The notes beneath the pieces were generated by a model that made no database searches, was not told where the DNA came from, and saw only the letters and a list, made by a program, of their open reading frames with translations. From Rhizobium sp. BK399 (GTDB lineage Bacteria > Pseudomonadota > Alphaproteobacteria > Rhizobiales > Rhizobiaceae), in NCBI RefSeq assembly GCF_014194695.1, contig NZ_JACIAH010000002.1, positions 372,001 through 436,000 of the forward strand: a stretch of 64,000 bases of DNA, given 5' to 3'. Below are positions 37,109-46,253 of the stretch, piece after piece (the stretch's first letter is position 1; the number at the start of each line of letters is the position of its first letter). A program made the position numbers and the translations under genes.

Positions 37109-38368
37109 TTATTTCGCGATCGGCTGAGCGGCGGAATGAACGAGGCTGTCTATCTGCTGGCGGATGTGGGCGGCCTCGGCTGCCGAGTGAGCCAGCGCGA
37201 TGGCGCGATCAAATGCCTCGTGCGCCTCACGGGCGCGCCCGAGTTGCTTCAGCAGGCCGCCACGCAAACCGTGATAGTAGAAATAGCCATCGAGCTTTTC
37301 ACCAAGCGTTTCGACAAGGGCCAACGCCTCCTCTGGCCCTTTGAGCTTGGAGACAGCAACGGCGCGGTTGAGCGTAATCACGGGCGACGGCTGAACACGC
37401 TCAAGCGCCCGGTAAAGCAGCTCGATTTCCTCCCAATCCGTATCTTCGGCGCGCTTGGCGCGCGAATGCAGCGCGGCAATGGCCGCTTGCAGCTGGTAAG
37501 GCCCGGGCTGGCGATGACGGATCGCCTTGTCGAGCAACGCCAGCGCTTCGTTAATGAGCTCGCGGTTCCATAGCGAACGATCCTGATCCTCGAGCAACAC
37601 GATGTCGTTCTCACCGTTGAAGCGGGCCTGGCGCCGTGAGATCTGCAGCAGCATCAGCGCCAACAGACCCATCAGCTCCGGCTCGCTGGGGAAAATGCGC
37701 AGCAGAAGCCGTGCAAGCCGGATCGCCTCGTCGCTGAAGGCGCAGGCCTCGTGCTTCGGATCGGCTTGACTATAGCCCTCGTTGAAGATGAGGTAGATCA
37801 TCGTGCTGACGATCGAGAGTCGCTCGGCGCGCTCTTGCGCATCCGGCGTCTCGAAGGGCACACCGGCCTTGGCAACGCGCGCCTTGGCCCGCGTGATCCG
37901 TTGCTCCATGGCGCTTTCGCCAACGAGGAAGGCACGGGCGATCTGCTGCACGGTAAGTCCGGAGACGATGCGGAGCGCCAGTGCGATCTGTTGCGTGGCC
38001 GGCAGATCCGGATGGCAGCAGATGAACAGCAGTCGCAGGATATCGTCACGATAGTTGGAATCATCAAGCCGTTCGGCGATATCGCTTTCAGCGTCACTGG
38101 TGTCCGAAATCAGTTCCTCATCCGGAAGCGCCTGCGTCTTCGAGCGTTTGCGCACCGCGTCGATACCGCTGTTGCGGCCGACGAAGATCAGCCATGCCGT
38201 CGGATCGCGCGGCGGCCCCTTGTCCGGCCAGGTGCGGATGGCGCGCAGGCAGGCCTCCTGAAAGGCCTCCTCCGCGATATCGAGGTCGCGGAAGTATCTG
38301 AGCAGCGCGCCAAGCGCCTTCGGCCGGGCCGAAGCAAGCGTCACGTCGATCCAGGCAATGTCTGTCAT
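37109..38368 (-). CDS. ECF sigma factor of the ECF42 group with C-terminal TPR-like extension
   Basis: 419 residues: sigma-2 region (LLRYFRDLDIAEEAFQEACLRAIRTWPDKGPPRDPTAWLIFVGRN), sigma-4 (QQIALALRIVSGLTVQQIARAFLVGESAMEQRITRAKARV) and a long C-terminal helical domain (about 190-419) with YLIFNEGY and LYRALERVQPSPVITLNRAVA, characteristic of ECF42. That C-terminal extension is required for activity in studied members, which lack an anti-sigma factor. Starts inside the stop of the YCII gene (ATGA), indicating coupling. Confidence 0.94.
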   Translation of the reverse strand: MTDIAWIDVTLASARPKALGALLRYFRDLDIAEEAFQEACLRAIRTWPDKGPPRDPTAWLIFVGRNSGIDAVRKRSKTQALPDEELISDTSDAESDIAERLDDSNYRDDILRLLFICCHPDLPATQQIALALRIVSGLTVQQIARAFLVGESAMEQRITRAKARVAKAGVPFETPDAQERAERLSIVSTMIYLIFNEGYSQADPKHEACAFSDEAIRLARLLLRIFPSEPELMGLLALMLLQISRRQARFNGENDIVLLEDQDRSLWNRELINEALALLDKAIRHRQPGPYQLQAAIAALHSRAKRAEDTDWEEIELLYRALERVQPSPVITLNRAVAVSKLKGPEEALALVETLGEKLDGYFYYHGLRGGLLKQLGRAREAHEAFDRAIALAHSAAEAAHIRQQIDSLVHSAAQPIAK

Positions 38369-38739
38369 GTCGAAGAATCTCCCGGCCGGAACACGTAGAA
38401 CGGCCGAATTTCGTAAGAGGTCGAACCCGGATTGACCGAGGAAAGCTCCTTGGAGAAGGCAACGGCCTCCTCGAGAGTGTCGAAATCAACCACGTAAAAG
38501 CCGAGGAGCGCTTCCTTCGTTTCCGCGAAGGGACCGTCGAGAACGAGCGGTTCCTCTTTGCCCTTGCGCACGGTGGTCGCCGCCGTCGTCGGCATCAGCC
38601 GACCAACCGGACCAAGCTTGCCGCGTTCGGCAAGGGGTGCCTGGACGGCGTAGAGCTTCGCCATCACGGCGTCCTCTTCCTCCTTAGTCCAGGAGAACAC
38701 GGTTTCTTCATTGGCATAACAAAGGATTGCATAAAGCAT
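38365..38739 (-). CDS. YCII/DGPF-domain protein, ECF42 partner
   Basis: 124 residues with a ferredoxin-like YCII fold and DGPFAETKEALLGFYVVD, the DGPF motif. Genes of this family sit beside ECF42 sigma factors and are their usual targets. GAGGAG lies 7 bases before the ATG. A promoter fitting ECF42 (TGTCGGA-N16-CGTC) lies just upstream. Confidence 0.93.
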   Translation of the reverse strand: MLYAILCYANEETVFSWTKEEEDAVMAKLYAVQAPLAERGKLGPVGRLMPTTAATTVRKGKEEPLVLDGPFAETKEALLGFYVVDFDTLEEAVAFSKELSSVNPGSTSYEIRPFYVFRPGDSST

Positions 38740-38760
38740 CTCTTACTCCTCTTCCCGTAT

Positions 38761-38787
38761 GACGAAGGAGTAGCGCGACATCCGACA
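38761..38787 (-). promoter_or_regulatory. Candidate ECF42-dependent promoter
   Basis: On the minus strand TGTCGGA (38787-38781), 16 bases, CGTC (38764-38761). The -35 matches the TGTCGA motif reported for ECF42 promoters. It would give a leader of about 15-20 bases including the Shine-Dalgarno, and autoregulate the YCII-sigma operon. Confidence 0.6.
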
Positions 38788-38874
38788 GGACGCAGCAAAA
38801 AAATACAGCTTGGAGAAGGAGATGGCTAAACGTGCGGCGACTGAAGGAGGCCAGCGCAGCACAAGAGAAACAAC

Positions 38875-38895
38875 CGGCCACGCGCTGCGCGGCCG
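38875..38895 (-). terminator. Possible terminator of the MYG1-family gene
   Basis: CGGCC and GGCCG (38875-38879, 38891-38895) flank a GC-rich loop; on the minus strand GTTGTTTCTC follows. It lies about 45 bases past the MYG1-family stop. Weak T run. Confidence 0.4.
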
Positions 38896-38938
38896 TTGTG
38901 GCAGACATCTGTCAGAGCGAGCCCTTTTCAGGCCTGTC

Positions 38939-39868
38939 TCAGCTAGCGGCTCCGACGGCAACGGCCTCTTGCACGGCCAACTCGGCCATCGCCAATGCGG
39001 CCTCGCGAGTCCGGGCAGCCGCCACGAAGCGGCCGTTGTGACAGAAGGTTGCGCCCTCGACGCCGCAGACAGCTTCGAGGTCGTGATTGGTCAGGCCGGC
39101 CCAGGCGGACGGCAGATCCGCGCGAAGCTCGAACCCCTCGTCCCCACGACGAATCCCGGTAACGCACCAGTCCTTTTCTCGCGGGTGAACGACAAGCAGA
39201 AGATGATCGGCGCCCGCCTTGACGATCGCAGGGCGGAAAGGCATTCCCATCGGAAGCTCGAGAACGCGCCCCCGCCCCGCGCGCTCGATGGCCTCAAGGA
39301 CAAGTGTCTCCGCCCGCAATTTGGCAGCGCTTTGGGCGATCCTTGCCTCGACGAAACTGCGGGCAATCGCGACGGCGTCCTGAAATCTCCGATCATCGGC
39401 ATTCGGATCAGTGTCGTCGAACACCGGCTTCAAAGTTTCTAGCAAAGCCGGCAGCGTCAGCCCGGCCAACGGCCCCGACGGGCTGAGGGCGCCGTTGTCC
39501 GTCAGGTCGATCGGCAGCACGAAGGCGAGATCGAACGAGGCATGCAATGCCTCGACGTGAGCTTCGGGAATGTCCGTGGCAACAAGGTAGTCGCGACCGT
39601 AATGCTTCCAAATCAGGCCGAACGAGCTATAGGGCTGCCCATCGTCGCGCAAAGGTGCGCCACGCTGATGGTGGTCGAAGATGCCCTGCGAGGCATCATA
39701 CGCGCCGCCGACGTCATAGATGATCCGATCGGGGGCCGGTTTGATCCACTCCGGGGCTCTGCTCCGGATCACACGGGCCTGCGGGAAGAGCCGGGTCAGG
39801 ATGACGCTCGACAGCACTTCATCGGCATGGAAGCCACCGGAATGAGTGACGAGGAAATCTGGAGTCAT
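38939..39868 (-). CDS. MYG1/UPF0160 family protein (DHH-type phosphoesterase)
   Basis: 309 residues with FLVTHSGGFHADEVLSSVILTRLFP at the N-terminus and DVGGAYDASQGIFDHHQRG (the DHH motif), which identify the MYG1 family. Eukaryotic MYG1 is a 3'-5' RNA exonuclease; bacterial members are little studied. ATG 39868 is the family start; upstream codons are open but not conserved. About 250 bases between it and the next gene hold nothing recognisable. Confidence 0.9.
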   Translation of the reverse strand: MTPDFLVTHSGGFHADEVLSSVILTRLFPQARVIRSRAPEWIKPAPDRIIYDVGGAYDASQGIFDHHQRGAPLRDDGQPYSSFGLIWKHYGRDYLVATDIPEAHVEALHASFDLAFVLPIDLTDNGALSPSGPLAGLTLPALLETLKPVFDDTDPNADDRRFQDAVAIARSFVEARIAQSAAKLRAETLVLEAIERAGRGRVLELPMGMPFRPAIVKAGADHLLLVVHPREKDWCVTGIRRGDEGFELRADLPSAWAGLTNHDLEAVCGVEGATFCHNGRFVAAARTREAALAMAELAVQEAVAVGAAS

Positions 39869-40115
39869 GCCAGGATGCACCTTGTTGTTTGCGAAAGCCG
39901 CTTGCGGTCGGCAGCACATACCTCTTGCTGATGGCTATCTCAACCCGTCACCGGTCCGGTTCTTGCTTTGATCCGGCGAGCAGCCAGCCTCTAGGTGCCT
40001 TAGTTGCTGGGGATTGCCCCAAGGTTCAGGTTCCTGTCCTTGTCAAAGGCTACTCGCTATTGGGATGGCGACCTGCGTCGGCTGTTGGGGCATGGTCAGC
40101 GGGAGCGCCTCGATC

Positions 40116-40886
40116 TCAGGCGACGGACCATCCACCATCCACCAGCAGGTTCGCTCCGGTGATCAGGCTTGCCGCCGGTGATGCAAGGAAGACGACGGCG
40201 CCCACCACATCATCGGTTTCACCGATCCGGCCGAGCGGAATGTGATCGAGCGTCGCCTTGCGATTGTCGGTGTCGGACAAGAACGGTGCTGTACCATCCG
40301 TGTGTATGAACGTCGGCGACACGGTGTTTACGGTGACGTTATAGCGTGCCCATTCGGCTGCAAGGCAGCGCGTCAGGTGATTAATGGCCGCCTTGCTCAT
40401 GCAATAGATAGCCTCGCCGCGCAGCGCCACGGTACCCGCCTGTGAGCTGATATTGATGATGCGCCCCCCATTGCGCTCGATCATGTGACGACCAACGGCC
40501 TGCGTCATCAGAAAGGTGCCCTTGATGTTGACGTCAAGTATCTCGTCAAGGTCTTTCTCTTCAACGAGTTCCGCGAGATTGCCCGGAGCCACGCCGACGT
40601 TGTTGACGAGGACGTCGATCCGGCCGAACGTAGCAAGTGCTGCGTCGACGGCTTCTGCGATATGGGCCTTGTTGGGAATCTCCAGTCTAACGGGGAGAAC
40701 CTTTCGTCCCACACTTTCCAGTTCGGCAACAAGGGCCGCCGAGGCTGCGACATCCCGCACCCCCAAAACAATATCGGAGCCTGCTGCAGCACATGCAGCG
40801 GCACAAGCTCGACCGATGCCGCGGCTTGCTCCCGTCACCAAAGTCACCTTACCAGCAAGGCTGAAGTCCGGCGCATTCTTCTGCAT
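40116..40886 (-). CDS. Short-chain dehydrogenase/reductase
   Basis: 256 residues, classical SDR: TLVTGASRGIGRACA (cofactor Gly motif, about 14-28), NNVG, NISSQAG (catalytic Ser) and YCMSKAAINHLTRCLA (Tyr-x3-Lys), ending LLVDGGWSVA. Resembles FabG-like and sugar/polyol dehydrogenases; substrate unknown. ATG 40886 has GGGAGG 7 bases upstream. Confidence 0.9.
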   Translation of the reverse strand: MQKNAPDFSLAGKVTLVTGASRGIGRACAAACAAAGSDIVLGVRDVAASAALVAELESVGRKVLPVRLEIPNKAHIAEAVDAALATFGRIDVLVNNVGVAPGNLAELVEEKDLDEILDVNIKGTFLMTQAVGRHMIERNGGRIINISSQAGTVALRGEAIYCMSKAAINHLTRCLAAEWARYNVTVNTVSPTFIHTDGTAPFLSDTDNRKATLDHIPLGRIGETDDVVGAVVFLASPAASLITGANLLVDGGWSVA

Positions 40887-41151
40887 GGCGATACCTCCCT
40901 CGATGAACCTCATTTATGGCAGTGTCGGCGCGCGGATTCCAGACGTTCCGCTCATGCTGGCATGGGCCAATAAGCGATCCAGCTGTGGACATGAGCCTCC
41001 CGCCAAGTATCGCCACGCCTGCGCCATCAAGCCGCCCATTTTGCTCGGGATTGCTGAACCTCTCACGGCCATCCAGCGACCCCCAGAGAAATGTCGAGAC
41101 TAGAATGAAGACCCCCTCAGCCTGCTTGCCGCCTGCGCCCTTCTGTTTTGC

Positions 41152-42066
41152 ATGCACAGCACGACAAGTGCGGCATCTGCGCCGGAAAATTTCATCTACA
41201 CCAGCTCTGGCGATCTTGAAGGGGCGAGCATATTCATCAGCCGGCCGGACATCGGCGGCGTGCAGATCGTCTACAACTGGCGCCAGCTCGAGACGGCGAA
41301 GGGGCAATATGATTTTTCTGCCATCGAGGCCGATCTTGCCATCATCAAGCGTCTGAACAAGAAGCTCTTCATCCAAATCCAGGATCGCTTCTTCGAACCG
41401 AAAGCGAGAAACGTCCCTGACTACCTGATGGTCGACAAGGCGTATGGCGGCGGCATAACCGCGCAGTTCGACAATCCCGGCGAAAGCAAGCCCGTTGGAT
41501 CCGGCTGGGTGGCACAGCAATGGAACCCCGCTGTGCGCGAACGCTATCAGGCGCTGCTGGCCGCCCTTGCCGCAAGGTTCGACGGCGAGATCTACGGCGT
41601 CAATCTGCCGGAGACGGCGATCGATCTCGATCCGAAACACGAGCCGGATGGCTACAGCTGCGACGCCTACTTCCAGGCCGAGATGGAAAATCTCGCCTTC
41701 GCCCGTAAGGCCTTCAACAAGAGCAAAGTCGTCCAGTACGTCAATTTCTGGCCCTGCGAATGGGAAAACGACCACAACTATATGGGACGGCTTTTCGAGT
41801 TCGCGGCAAGGAATGACGTCGGTCTCGGCGGTCCGGATATCGTTCCTTACCGCAAAGGCCAGATGAAGAACTCTTATCCGTTCTTCAACAAATACAAGGC
41901 CAAGCTAGCCTTCGTCGGCCTCGCTGTGCAGGAACCGACTTTGACCTACAAGAATCCGAAGACGAAGAAGCCGTTCACCAAAGAGGAGTTCACCGCCTTC
42001 GCCGACGATTATCTCGGTGCCGACGTGATCTTCTGGAGTACCGCCACGCCGTGGCTGCGTCGCTGA
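41152..42066 (+). CDS. Exported TIM-barrel glycosidase-like protein with N-terminal frameshift
   Basis: The annotated frame (304 residues from ATG 41152) has no full signal peptide, but codons just upstream in the same frame encode LSLLAACALLFC, a hydrophobic leader with no start codon. An ATG at 41105 in the adjacent frame reads MKTP; one extra C in the C5 run at 41112-41116 would join it to the leader, giving MKTPLSLLAACALLFC. So the gene is either frameshifted or mis-sequenced. The mature part has YTSSGDLEGASIFISRPDIGGVQIVYNWRQLETAKGQYDFS, FIQIQDRFFEP, GVNLPETAIDL (likely catalytic Glu) and NFWPCEWENDHNY, like a beta-glycanase barrel. Exact family not recognised. Confidence 0.75.
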   Translation: MHSTTSAASAPENFIYTSSGDLEGASIFISRPDIGGVQIVYNWRQLETAKGQYDFSAIEADLAIIKRLNKKLFIQIQDRFFEPKARNVPDYLMVDKAYGGGITAQFDNPGESKPVGSGWVAQQWNPAVRERYQALLAALAARFDGEIYGVNLPETAIDLDPKHEPDGYSCDAYFQAEMENLAFARKAFNKSKVVQYVNFWPCEWENDHNYMGRLFEFAARNDVGLGGPDIVPYRKGQMKNSYPFFNKYKAKLAFVGLAVQEPTLTYKNPKTKKPFTKEEFTAFADDYLGADVIFWSTATPWLRR

Positions 42067-42102
42067 TGCGGGCGAAAGGCGGCGGCACTTAAAACCGTAC
42101 AA

Positions 42103-42125
42103 TGCACGCTCGCAGTGCAATTTTT
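42103..42125 (+). terminator. Probable terminator of the glycosidase-like gene
   Basis: TGCAC (42103-42107) and GTGCA (42115-42119) form a short stem followed by ATTTTTTCC, 37 bases after the stop codon. Confidence 0.55.
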
Positions 42126-42195
42126 TCCCCACCCCTCGTTTTTGACGCATTTGATCTATCTATCTCGCTGCATTGCACAAATCGGAGAGCGGCCA

Positions 42196-43218
42196 TTGCA
42201 GCAGAAAACCCGCATCGATTGGCTGGATATCGCCAAGGGTATGTCCATCATTCTCGTGGTGATCTACCATACCCTCCTCTATCACGACTTCCACAACATC
42301 GCGCCCGACCTTTATGCCCGCCTGAGCAGCATCATGACGCCCATCCGGATGCCGTTGTTTTTTACGGTCTCCGGCTTTCTGGCAGCCTCCGCCATGCGCG
42401 CGCCATGGGGCGATTTCCTGCGTCGGAAGATCTGGCTGCTCGTCTATCTCTTCGCGATCTGGAGTACCGCCCGCTGGCTGTTCTTCCGTTACATCCAGAC
42501 CAATGTCCTGGTGCCGACGGAAGGAAGCGATCCCTATCAATTGCTTGAAATGTGGTGGGCACCGAACACCGGCATATGGTTCATCTGGGCGCTCGCTATC
42601 TTCATGATCGCGACGAAGCTTCTCTCCTCTGCCCACCGCCCGACCGCAATGGTTCTCGCGGCGTCGCTATCGATCCTGACCTTCGGCGAGCACCTGCCGA
42701 TCGATCTCTTCACCCATCGCAACGTGCTGCAGTATTTCGTCTTCTTTCTCTTCGGCTGCTGGTACGGAAGATCCGTGGTCGACGCGATCACGGAGCGGCC
42801 ACTGCTGACCGCCTGCGCGGGTTTACTCATCTTCACCGCGCTCTACGGGCTGCGCTGGCGCCTGCAGGCCATTGAGAAAGGCAGTTGGGCGTTGGCCTCC
42901 TCCATCGCCGGCCTGGCATGGCTGTGCGGAACGGCTGTGCTGATGTCGCGCCTGCAGCCAGTGCGCCACGCCTTCGCCTACTTCGGGCGCAACACGCTTC
43001 CCGTCTACGTGACACATGTCATGATCGTCTCGCTTGTAGTCGCGATGGTCGCCACCATCGTTGGAAGCAATGCTACAAGTGGCTACATCACCGCGCCGCT
43101 GGTGGTCGTCTTTGCGATTGGTCTCTCGCTTGCGATCCGGGCAATCGCCGATCGCAGCGGCGCCGCCTGGCTCTATACGCCACCCACGCGGCGGCAGCGG
43201 CAGGCGGTTCCCGCTTGA
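42196..43218 (+). CDS. Membrane acyltransferase, acyltransferase-3 family
   Basis: 340 residues with about ten membrane helices. RIDWLDIAKGMSIILVVIYHTLLYHDFHN (family His), IRMPLFFTVSGFLAA, and NTLPVYVTHVMIVSL mark the acyltransferase-3 family (OatA/ExoZ/NodX-like), which O-acylates exported glycans. Start is TTG 42196, with GGAGAG 6-8 bases upstream; the frame stays open to GTG 42115 but those residues do not look like the family. Target glycan unknown. Confidence 0.88.
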   Translation: MQQKTRIDWLDIAKGMSIILVVIYHTLLYHDFHNIAPDLYARLSSIMTPIRMPLFFTVSGFLAASAMRAPWGDFLRRKIWLLVYLFAIWSTARWLFFRYIQTNVLVPTEGSDPYQLLEMWWAPNTGIWFIWALAIFMIATKLLSSAHRPTAMVLAASLSILTFGEHLPIDLFTHRNVLQYFVFFLFGCWYGRSVVDAITERPLLTACAGLLIFTALYGLRWRLQAIEKGSWALASSIAGLAWLCGTAVLMSRLQPVRHAFAYFGRNTLPVYVTHVMIVSLVVAMVATIVGSNATSGYITAPLVVVFAIGLSLAIRAIADRSGAAWLYTPPTRRQRQAVPA

Positions 43219-43224
43219 TCGTAG

Positions 43225-43433
43225 CTAGGCAGCACGTTCGATCGAAACCGCCACGCCGCGGCGCAGGGAATTGGTCACCAGGGAGATCTCCTTTGCCAAA
43301 AGCTGCGCACCGTTGAAGCCGAGTCCCTGCCCGCCGGCTTTCCCCTCAGGACGATCGACGACAATGGTATGCGACCCGACCCATCCTAGCGCCGCCAGCG
43401 TGCCCTCGACATTCCGTAACTCCAGAGCGCGCC
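43225..43433 (-). pseudogene. Remnant of an OsmC-family protein gene
   Basis: The minus-strand frame encodes ELRNVEGTLAALGWVGSHTIVVDRPEGKAGGQGLGFNGAQLLA, resembling the N-terminal part of OsmC/Ohr-like peroxidases (VDRPEGKGGGLGFNGAQLL). After LLA it reads KEISLVTNSLRRGVAVSIERAA and stops; the sheet and second catalytic Cys expected in a protein of about 140 residues are absent. No good start codon or Shine-Dalgarno is visible. Interpreted as a degraded gene with an internal deletion. Confidence 0.5.
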
Positions 43434-43502
43434 GCAGTTTAGGGCGACGTGGCGGGAAACTCGGTGCATATTGTGCGCATCGACCCGACGGGAGACAAGG
43501 AC

Positions 43503-44420
43503 ATGGCGCCCTCACCGTATTTGAATGACCCCAAGGTCTACATCGATACCGACACCTTTATCGATCTCGTCAGCGAAAGGACACGGTGCCTAATCTGCTG
43601 TGAACCTCTCAACGGCAAAGTGGCCAATCGGGAACACGTCCTGCCCAAATGGATCCTGCGGAAGTACGACCTTTATGACAAGGAAATCACTCTCCCGCAT
43701 GATTACAAGGCCAGGCAGTACGGCGGCCATACGATGCCCTGCTGCAAGGATTGCAATTCGTTGCTTGGAAAGAAGCTCGAGCAGCCGGTGCGGCAACTGA
43801 CACAAGGGGGCTATGCGAAGCTCCAGCGGCTTCTCGACGAGAACGGCCAGCGCCTGCTGTTTACCTGGCTTTCCTGGGTCTTCCTGAAGTTCTTGATCAA
43901 GGACGGCGCCATCCCAATCAACCCGGATCAGCGGGTAAAGGCCGTCATGCAGGACAAGGATACCGACTGGACGACGCTCCATCACATCCATTGCCTCGCC
44001 CGCTCTCCCTACACCGGCGCGCACCTTTCGCCGGAGGTCCTCGGCTCCGTCGTCATCCTGGCGATTGACGACGACCGCTATCGCGAGGACTTCGATCTGA
44101 TAACCGTTCACGAGACGCAGACAATCATGGTTCGCCTGGGCGATCTCGCCATCATCGCCAACTTGAGCGACAGCGGCCGGTCGATGGATATCGTGCATCG
44201 CTTCGTCCTGCCCGCAAGGCAGGAGAGGTTCACCGTCCTGCAGGCTCTGGAAATCTGCGCCGACATGGCGGTAACGACCACGCGGATTCAGAGCAAGCCG
44301 GTCTACTTCACGCGTATCGACCGGGCCACGGGCCACCCTTCAATCCACGCAGACCTACCTGTCTACGAGGCGAACCCCGTCGATCCGGACACGCGCGCCG
44401 CAATATTCGAGCTCGTCTAA
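43503..44420 (+). CDS. HNH-endonuclease-like orphan protein
   Basis: 305 residues. CLICCEPLNGKVANREHVLPKWILRKYDL followed by PCCKDCNSLLGKKLE (about 22-90) looks like a zinc-ribbon HNH nuclease (two CxxC, EHV.PKW, CNxxLG). The remaining 200 residues (SWVFLKFLIKDGAIPINPDQ, HHIHCLARSP) match nothing I recognise. Start ATG 43503 has GGGAGA upstream. Lies in a small patch with a broken gene, which suggests acquired DNA. It has no modification or restriction partner here. Confidence 0.7.
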   Translation: MAPSPYLNDPKVYIDTDTFIDLVSERTRCLICCEPLNGKVANREHVLPKWILRKYDLYDKEITLPHDYKARQYGGHTMPCCKDCNSLLGKKLEQPVRQLTQGGYAKLQRLLDENGQRLLFTWLSWVFLKFLIKDGAIPINPDQRVKAVMQDKDTDWTTLHHIHCLARSPYTGAHLSPEVLGSVVILAIDDDRYREDFDLITVHETQTIMVRLGDLAIIANLSDSGRSMDIVHRFVLPARQERFTVLQALEICADMAVTTTRIQSKPVYFTRIDRATGHPSIHADLPVYEANPVDPDTRAAIFELV

Positions 44421-44581
44421 GAGAGCATTTGCCTCACCTGAAAATAGCGGGCAGCGACATGTCGGCTCTGCAGGCCATCAGGGAAAACCGTCTGACATTT
44501 CTGGAACATCGCATCAGCCGGGCGACCGGAGAAATACGGGAATAGACGCCCACCGACCTGCTCAGGAAACGATCGCGCTCG

Positions 44582-46075
44582 TCACACATCGGCGATCGTG
44601 CGCTTGACGGCACTACGCCAGCCCTTGAGCTTTGCTGCGCGCGTCTTCTCGTCCATAGCCGGCTCGAAGCGGCGGTTGCGTTGCCAACTCTTGGCAAAGC
44701 CTCCGCGATCCGGCCAGACGCCTGCCTTGCTGCCGGCAAGCCAGGCGGCGCCGAGCGCCGTGGTTTCGAGGATAACGGGCCGGTCGACCGGCGCGTCGAG
44801 AATGTCGGCGAGCCGTTGCATCGTCCAGTCGGACGCGACCATGCCGCCATCGACGCGAAGAACGGTGTTGTCCACACCGCCCTTCCAATCCTTGTGCATG
44901 GCATCGAGCAGGTCGCGCGACTGGTAGCAAACCGCTTCGAGCGCGGCACGTGCGAACTCCTTCGGGCCGCTGTTGCGCGTTAGACCGAACATCGCGCCGC
45001 GGGCGTTTGCATCCCAATGCGGTGCACCGAGACCGGTGAACGCGGGAACCAGATAGACGTCCTGCGTCGGATCCGCGGCGTCGGCGAGCTCGCCAGTGCG
45101 CGAGGCCGTATCGATGATGCCAAGCCCGTCACGAAGCCACTGCACGGCCGCGCCCGCAATAAAGATCGACCCTTCGAGCGCGTAGGTCGTCTCGCCGTTC
45201 AGCCGGTAGGCGATCGTCGTCAGCAACCGGTTCTTCGAGCGAACAATGTCGCTGCCAGTGTTGAGCAGCGCAAAGCAACCGGTTCCGTAGGTCGACTTCA
45301 TCATGCCGGGTTCGAAGCATGCCTGCCCGATGGTCGCGGCGTGCTGGTCGCCGGCGACACCAAGGATCGGGATCTCCGCTCCAAGTATCCGCTTCTCGGT
45401 TGTACCGAAGTCGTCTGCACAGTCCTTCACCTCGGGTAGCATCGCCGCCGGAACCCGCAGGATATCAAGGAGATCCTTGTCCCAGCTGTTGTCGGCAATG
45501 TTGTACATCAGTGTGCGGGAGGCGTTCGTCGCATCGGTCGTGAACACCTTGCCGCCCGTCAGCCGCCAGATCAGAAAGGTATCGACCGTGCCGAAGCACA
45601 ATTCTCCCTTGGCGGCGCGTGCCCGCGCACCCTTGACGTTGGCGAGCAGCCACGAAAGCTTGGTGCCGGAGAAATATGGATCAAGGAGAAGGCCGGTCTT
45701 CCTGGTGAAGGTCCTTTCGAGATCTTGCCTCTTCAGCTTGTCGCAATAGCTAGCCGTGCGGCGATCCTGCCAGACGATCGCGTTGTGGATCGGCTTACCG
45801 CTCTCACGCTCCCAGACGACGACAGTCTCACGCTGGTTTGTAATCCCGAGCGCCGCGATGTCCTTTGCCTCGATCCTGGCTTCGCGGATCGCCATCTTGA
45901 TCGTCGAGACGACAGAATCCCAGATTTCCTCCGGATCGTGCTCCACCCAGCCGGACTGAGGATAGATCTGGCGGAACTCCTTCTGGCCCGCACCGGCGAT
46001 CTGCATCTCGCCGTCGAAGACGATCGCCCGGGTCGATGTCGTCCCCTGATCGATTGCCAGAACATATCCGCTCAT
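44582..46075 (-). CDS. glpK: Glycerol kinase
   Basis: Phosphorylates glycerol to glycerol-3-phosphate. 497 residues, FGGY family: [44 protein letters not shown] (about 4-48), [81 protein letters not shown] and [20 protein letters not shown]. Divergent from bdhA. No glpD or glpF nearby. Confidence 0.97.
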   Translation of the reverse strand: MSGYVLAIDQGTTSTRAIVFDGEMQIAGAGQKEFRQIYPQSGWVEHDPEEIWDSVVSTIKMAIREARIEAKDIAALGITNQRETVVVWERESGKPIHNAIVWQDRRTASYCDKLKRQDLERTFTRKTGLLLDPYFSGTKLSWLLANVKGARARAAKGELCFGTVDTFLIWRLTGGKVFTTDATNASRTLMYNIADNSWDKDLLDILRVPAAMLPEVKDCADDFGTTEKRILGAEIPILGVAGDQHAATIGQACFEPGMMKSTYGTGCFALLNTGSDIVRSKNRLLTTIAYRLNGETTYALEGSIFIAGAAVQWLRDGLGIIDTASRTGELADAADPTQDVYLVPAFTGLGAPHWDANARGAMFGLTRNSGPKEFARAALEAVCYQSRDLLDAMHKDWKGGVDNTVLRVDGGMVASDWTMQRLADILDAPVDRPVILETTALGAAWLAGSKAGVWPDRGGFAKSWQRNRRFEPAMDEKTRAAKLKGWRSAVKRTIADV

Positions 46076-46253
46076 GCTTGTCCCCCCGCTGATCGTGATT
46101 GTCGGGAGAAATCAATAGGACAGGAGGGCGGGCGAGGAAAGAACCCCGCCTCTCTTCGACACAAGAGATTTGGCATCAGCGCAATTGCCAGCAACGATGC
46201 TTTGCGCATAACCTCATCTCTATTGCGTCGCAAAATGGCTTGAGGAGAAGAGA

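Noticed and set aside
38810..39442. Plus-strand frame starting near AAGGAG-ATG at 38822
   Set aside because: Good Shine-Dalgarno by chance, but the product is Arg-rich and antisense to the MYG1-family gene.
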